9,200 nucleotides of DNA from Lysobacteraceae bacterium (GTDB lineage Bacteria > Pseudomonadota > Gammaproteobacteria > Xanthomonadales > Xanthomonadaceae): the NCBI GenBank assembly GCA_028293685.1, contig JAQGOI010000119.1:1-9200 (forward strand), written 5' to 3'. Made by a program: the position numbers and the translations under genes. Below are positions 6,153-9,200 of the stretch, piece by piece (position 1 is the first letter of the stretch; every line of letters begins with the position of its first letter). The notes under the pieces are model-generated. The model did not search any database. It was not told the DNA's origin and worked only from the letters and a program-made list of their open reading frames with translations.

Positions 6153-7358
6153 ATGGCGTCCGTCTCCCAAGTGCGGCCCGCGATACCGCGCACGATCTGG
6201 GCGCTGGGCTTCGTCAGCCTGTTTACCGACATGGGCTCGGAGATGGTGCACAGCCTGCTGCCGGTGCTGCTGACCGGCCTGGGCGCAAGCGCGCTGACCA
6301 TTGGCCTGATCGAGGGGTCCGCCGAAGCGCTGGTGCTGGTGACCAAGGTTTTCTCCGGCTATTTGAGCGACGCGACTGGAAAACGCAAACCGCTTGTGCT
6401 GCTGGGATACGGACTGGCGACGGCAGTCAAGCCACTCTTCCCGCTGGCCGGAAGCGTCGCGATGGTGACGACGGCGCGGCTGCTGGATCGTTTCGGCAAA
6501 GGCATCCGCGGCGCGCCGCGCGATGCCATGGTCAGCGACCTCGCGCCGCCGGACATCCGTGGCGCCTGCTTTGGGCTGCGCCAGTCGATGGATACGATCG
6601 GCGCAGTGCTCGGGCCGTTGATAGCGGTCGCGCTGATGTGGGGCCTGGCCAGCGACATGCACGCCGTACTGTGGGTTGCGGTCGTGCCCGGGGTCGTCGC
6701 GGTGTTGCTCCTGCTCAGGGTGCCCGAGCCTCCTGATGTCGCCCGCCGCGCGGCCCGCCTTCCGTTGAGCCGCGAGGGCATGTCACGTCTTGGCGTTGCA
6801 TTCTGGCGACTGACCCTGACCGGCACACTGATCGCACTCGCGCGCTTCAGCGAAGCCTTTCTCGTGTTGCGTGCTTCCGAGCGCCACGTACCGTTGACGT
6901 TCATTCCGCTGGTGCTGGTGGTGATGAGCGTCGTCTATACGTTGACGGCATATCCGATCGGTCGGCTGTCCGATCGCCTGTCGCGCACAACCCTGCTTGC
7001 CTTGGGCATGCTCGTGCTGGTGGCCGCCGATGTCGCGCTTGCCAGCGCGGGCGGCTATGCGCTGCTGTTCCTCGGCATCGCGCTGTGGGGGCTGCACATG
7101 GGCATGACACAGGGCATCCTGGCCACACTCATTGCCGATGTTGCACCGGTTGCCCATCGCGGCACGGCGTTTGGTGTCTTCAACCTGATGTCGGGCGCCG
7201 GACTACTGGCCGCAAGCGCGCTGGCAGGCTGGCTGTGGGACCGACACGGGCCACCGGCGACATTCTGGGCGGGTGCGGTGTTGGCGCTGCTGGCGGCGGT
7301 GTGGATCTTGCTTTCGCCCCGCTCATTGGCGCCGGCCGACCAGGCGCCGATTCCCTGA
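6153..7358 (+). CDS. major facilitator superfamily transporter
   Basis: The 401-residue protein is strongly hydrophobic, with about 12 predicted membrane helices by eye. It carries the MFS motif A loop GYLSDATGKRKP (69-80) between helices 2 and 3. Other conserved blocks are FTDMGSEM (24-31), GLIEGSAEA (51-59), DRFGKGIRGAPRDA (112-125), MDTIGAVLGP (146-155) and, in the second half, AYPIGRLSDRLSR and RGTAFGVFNLMSGAG. These define a widespread inner-membrane MFS subfamily that is generally uncharacterised, so the substrate cannot be called; efflux is possible but unproved. It starts 53 bases after hemE with its own -10-like element, so it need not belong to the haem operon. It ends 6 bases before the convergent sensor-kinase stop, leaving no room for a terminator between them. 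Confidence 0.9.
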   Translation: MASVSQVRPAIPRTIWALGFVSLFTDMGSEMVHSLLPVLLTGLGASALTIGLIEGSAEALVLVTKVFSGYLSDATGKRKPLVLLGYGLATAVKPLFPLAGSVAMVTTARLLDRFGKGIRGAPRDAMVSDLAPPDIRGACFGLRQSMDTIGAVLGPLIAVALMWGLASDMHAVLWVAVVPGVVAVLLLLRVPEPPDVARRAARLPLSREGMSRLGVAFWRLTLTGTLIALARFSEAFLVLRASERHVPLTFIPLVLVVMSVVYTLTAYPIGRLSDRLSRTTLLALGMLVLVAADVALASAGGYALLFLGIALWGLHMGMTQGILATLIADVAPVAHRGTAFGVFNLMSGAGLLAASALAGWLWDRHGPPATFWAGAVLALLAAVWILLSPRSLAPADQAPIP

Positions 7359-7364
7359 TCACGC

Positions 7365-9200
7365 TCAGCCTGCGATGGCGGTTTCCGTCGAAGCATCGGC
7401 AACCAGCCTTGCGATTGCCGAGGCCAGCATCTGCCCCGTCACCGGCTTGCGCAGGAAGCCGTCGAATCCAGCGGCAAGCGCGAGTGGTTCCGCTTCGGCA
7501 TCGGCGCGCGCGGTCACTGCCAGCAGGGGCGCGCTGAATCCCAGCGCGCGCAACTGTCGCGCGAGCGCCAGCCCGTCGAGGCCCGGGAGGTCGAGATCGA
7601 GCAAGGCGACGTCGAAGCGTGCATGGCTGGTCTGCGCAAGCGCCGCGAGGCCATGGGCAACGTGGACGACATGGTGGCCCTGCGCACGGAGCAGGCCGGT
7701 CAGTACTTCGGCCACGGTGGCATCGTCTTCGACCAGCAACAATGCGAGTGCGCGATGCGCCACCTCACCGGGCGCGACGGCGCTGATGACGCGTTCGCCG
7801 TGCATGGACGTCGTCGGCAACGGCAGTTCCACGATGAAGCGCGTGCCTTTGCCTGGCGTGCTGTCGACTTCGATCCTGCCGCCCATGGCCGCAGCGAGTT
7901 CCTGGCTGATGGCGAGGCCGAGCCCACTGCCGCCGTAACGAGCCGCCGTCCTCGCGCCTTCGGCCTGCTCGAAGCGGCGGAAAAGACGGGACTTCTGCTC
8001 GTCGTTGAGCCCTGGACCGGTGTCGCTGACTTCAAAGCGGATCGTGGTGGCACCGACGGTGCGCACCGTCAACCCGACTGCTCCCTGGGCCGTGAACTTG
8101 ACTGCGTTGCCCAGCAGGTTCATCAGGATCTGCCGGATGCGGGTGCAGTCGCCCTGCACGAAGGCCGGCACATCGGGCGCGACGTCGTCGTTGAATTGCA
8201 GGCCATGTTGTTCGGCCAGCGGTCGCGTCAATTCGATGGCGTCGCTGAGCAGCGTTCGCAGTGCGAACGGCTTGTGCTCGAATTCCAGCTTGCCCGACTC
8301 GATGCGCGCTAGGTCGAGTGCGTCGTTCATCAGCCGCAGCAGGTGTTCACCGGCACGACGGATCGATTGCGTGTACCCGCGTTGGCGCGTGTCCAGCGGC
8401 GTCGCCAGCAACAATTCGCTCATGCCAAGCACGCCGGTCATCGGAGTGCGCACTTCATGGCCCAGCGTTGCCAGGAATCGTGTCTTGGCCAGCGAGGCCT
8501 GCTCGGCAATCGCGCGCTTGTGTTCCGTCAGTTGCAATTCGTGGCGTTGACGCAGCCGTGCGCGATAGGCGTCCGCCAGCGACCACAGCAACAGCGCGAG
8601 GACCGCGGCGAAGCCGGCCATGGCCCAGGGCGTGCGCCACCACGGCGGCGCGACGTGCAAGCCAAGCGTATGGACATCGGACCAGACGTTGTCGGCGGTC
8701 CTGGCCTTGATCCGCAATGTGTAATCGCCTGGCGGCAACTGCGAAAACGTGCGCTCGCCATCGGCGCCCGTTTCGACCCAATCGGCATCGTAGCTATCCA
8801 GCCGAAAGCGATAGCGGTTGGAGCCGGCATTGTCGAAGGACAGCAGCCTGGCGACGATGCGCAGGTCGCGGTCGTCGTGGAACAGATCCGCGCTGCCGGA
8901 TTGAGGTAGCGCCACCCATCGGTCCGCTCGCCGCACGCTCGCCGACTCGACGACCAGCGTTGGAACACCCGCAGCCGGATGCACGACGGCCGGATCGAAC
9001 AGCACCAGGCCCTCGGGCGTCGCGGCGACGATGCGGCCGTCCTGGATTCGTGGGACCGGCCTTTCGCCGAACTCCTGGCTGGGCAGGCCGTCGCGCACGC
9101 CGTAGCTGCGTGCCGAGCGCGTGCCGGGATCGAAGCGGATCAGACCGCGGACGCTGGTCAGCCAGACGACCCCGGTGCTGTCCACCGTCATCCCGTTGGG
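7365..9200 (-). CDS. hybrid sensor histidine kinase/response regulator with propeller and Y_Y_Y sensor (partial at the right edge)
   Basis: The frame is open through base 9200, so the N-terminus lies outside; 611 codons are visible. In order: the last blade of a two-component-regulator propeller (DSTGVVWLTSVRGLIRFD, about 7-24), a Y_Y_Y domain (about 120-180; YRFRLDSYDADWVE, PPGDYTLRIKA), a membrane helix (about 192-208), HisKA with LGHEVRTPM and phospho-acceptor H248, HATPase_c with NLLGNAVKF, DTGPGL and GGSGLGLAI, and a receiver domain (about 484-600) with acidic residues E491-D493, phospho-aspartate D535, T563 and K585. All catalytic residues are present. The layout predicts a periplasmic sensor, one visible membrane crossing and a cytoplasmic phosphorelay. 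There is no C-terminal AraC-type DNA-binding domain, so output must go through another protein not seen here. The ATG at 9191 is internal: the residues before it (PNG) continue the propeller repeat. Confidence 0.93.
   Translation of the reverse strand, partial: PNGMTVDSTGVVWLTSVRGLIRFDPGTRSARSYGVRDGLPSQEFGERPVPRIQDGRIVAATPEGLVLFDPAVVHPAAGVPTLVVESASVRRADRWVALPQSGSADLFHDDRDLRIVARLLSFDNAGSNRYRFRLDSYDADWVETGADGERTFSQLPPGDYTLRIKARTADNVWSDVHTLGLHVAPPWWRTPWAMAGFAAVLALLLWSLADAYRARLRQRHELQLTEHKRAIAEQASLAKTRFLATLGHEVRTPMTGVLGMSELLLATPLDTRQRGYTQSIRRAGEHLLRLMNDALDLARIESGKLEFEHKPFALRTLLSDAIELTRPLAEQHGLQFNDDVAPDVPAFVQGDCTRIRQILMNLLGNAVKFTAQGAVGLTVRTVGATTIRFEVSDTGPGLNDEQKSRLFRRFEQAEGARTAARYGGSGLGLAISQELAAAMGGRIEVDSTPGKGTRFIVELPLPTTSMHGERVISAVAPGEVAHRALALLLVEDDATVAEVLTGLLRAQGHHVVHVAHGLAALAQTSHARFDVALLDLDLPGLDGLALARQLRALGFSAPLLAVTARADAEAEPLALAAGFDGFLRKPVTGQMLASAIARLVADASTETAIAG

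Overview
The window is a compact, GC-rich stretch of ordinary bacterial chromosome. Gene order (aroK-aroB-small gene-hemE) and protein wording, such as the GVQVRIEG segment of PdxH, point to a gammaproteobacterium of the Xanthomonadales/Lysobacterales (Lysobacter or Rhodanobacter-like). This placement is inferred by recognition, not by search. No insertion sequence, phage gene, CRISPR array, tRNA or rRNA is visible, and no gap between genes exceeds 78 bases.

Layout. Bases 1-162 are the 3' end of proC (proline synthesis), followed 4 bases later by a DUF4426 lipoprotein (167-661). A minus-strand pair converges on it: pdxH (1507-2109, pyridoxal phosphate synthesis) and, downstream, a BtuF-like substrate-binding-fold protein with no secretion signal (672-1490). 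Divergent from pdxH across only 17 bases is a P-loop kinase of the D-glycerate 3-kinase family (2127-2954). Then comes a plus-strand cluster: aroK (3033-3575) and aroB (3572-4651), two shikimate-pathway enzymes overlapping by ATGA; a small degenerate WGR-domain protein (4697-4966); and hemE (5026-6099, haem synthesis). A separate major-facilitator transporter follows (6153-7358). It converges, with a 6-base gap, on the visible 611 codons of a large hybrid sensor kinase (7365-9200, minus) that continues past the right edge.

The enzymes are mostly housekeeping: proline, pyridoxal phosphate, chorismate precursors and haem. No new multi-gene system was found. The most interesting small-scale signal is at the start codons. 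At 2110-2126, 3017-3033 and 4683-4697, a -10-like hexamer lies only 6-8 bases before an ATG that has no clear Shine-Dalgarno sequence. This predicts leaderless transcripts. In the pdxH/kinase gap, two such hexamers overlap on opposite strands, each exactly 6 bases from its own ATG. Other points worth a look are the degenerate WGR protein, the signal-less BtuF-like protein joined to pdxH, a 7-codon open frame bridging those two genes, and unusual residues beside a zinc-binding histidine in AroB.
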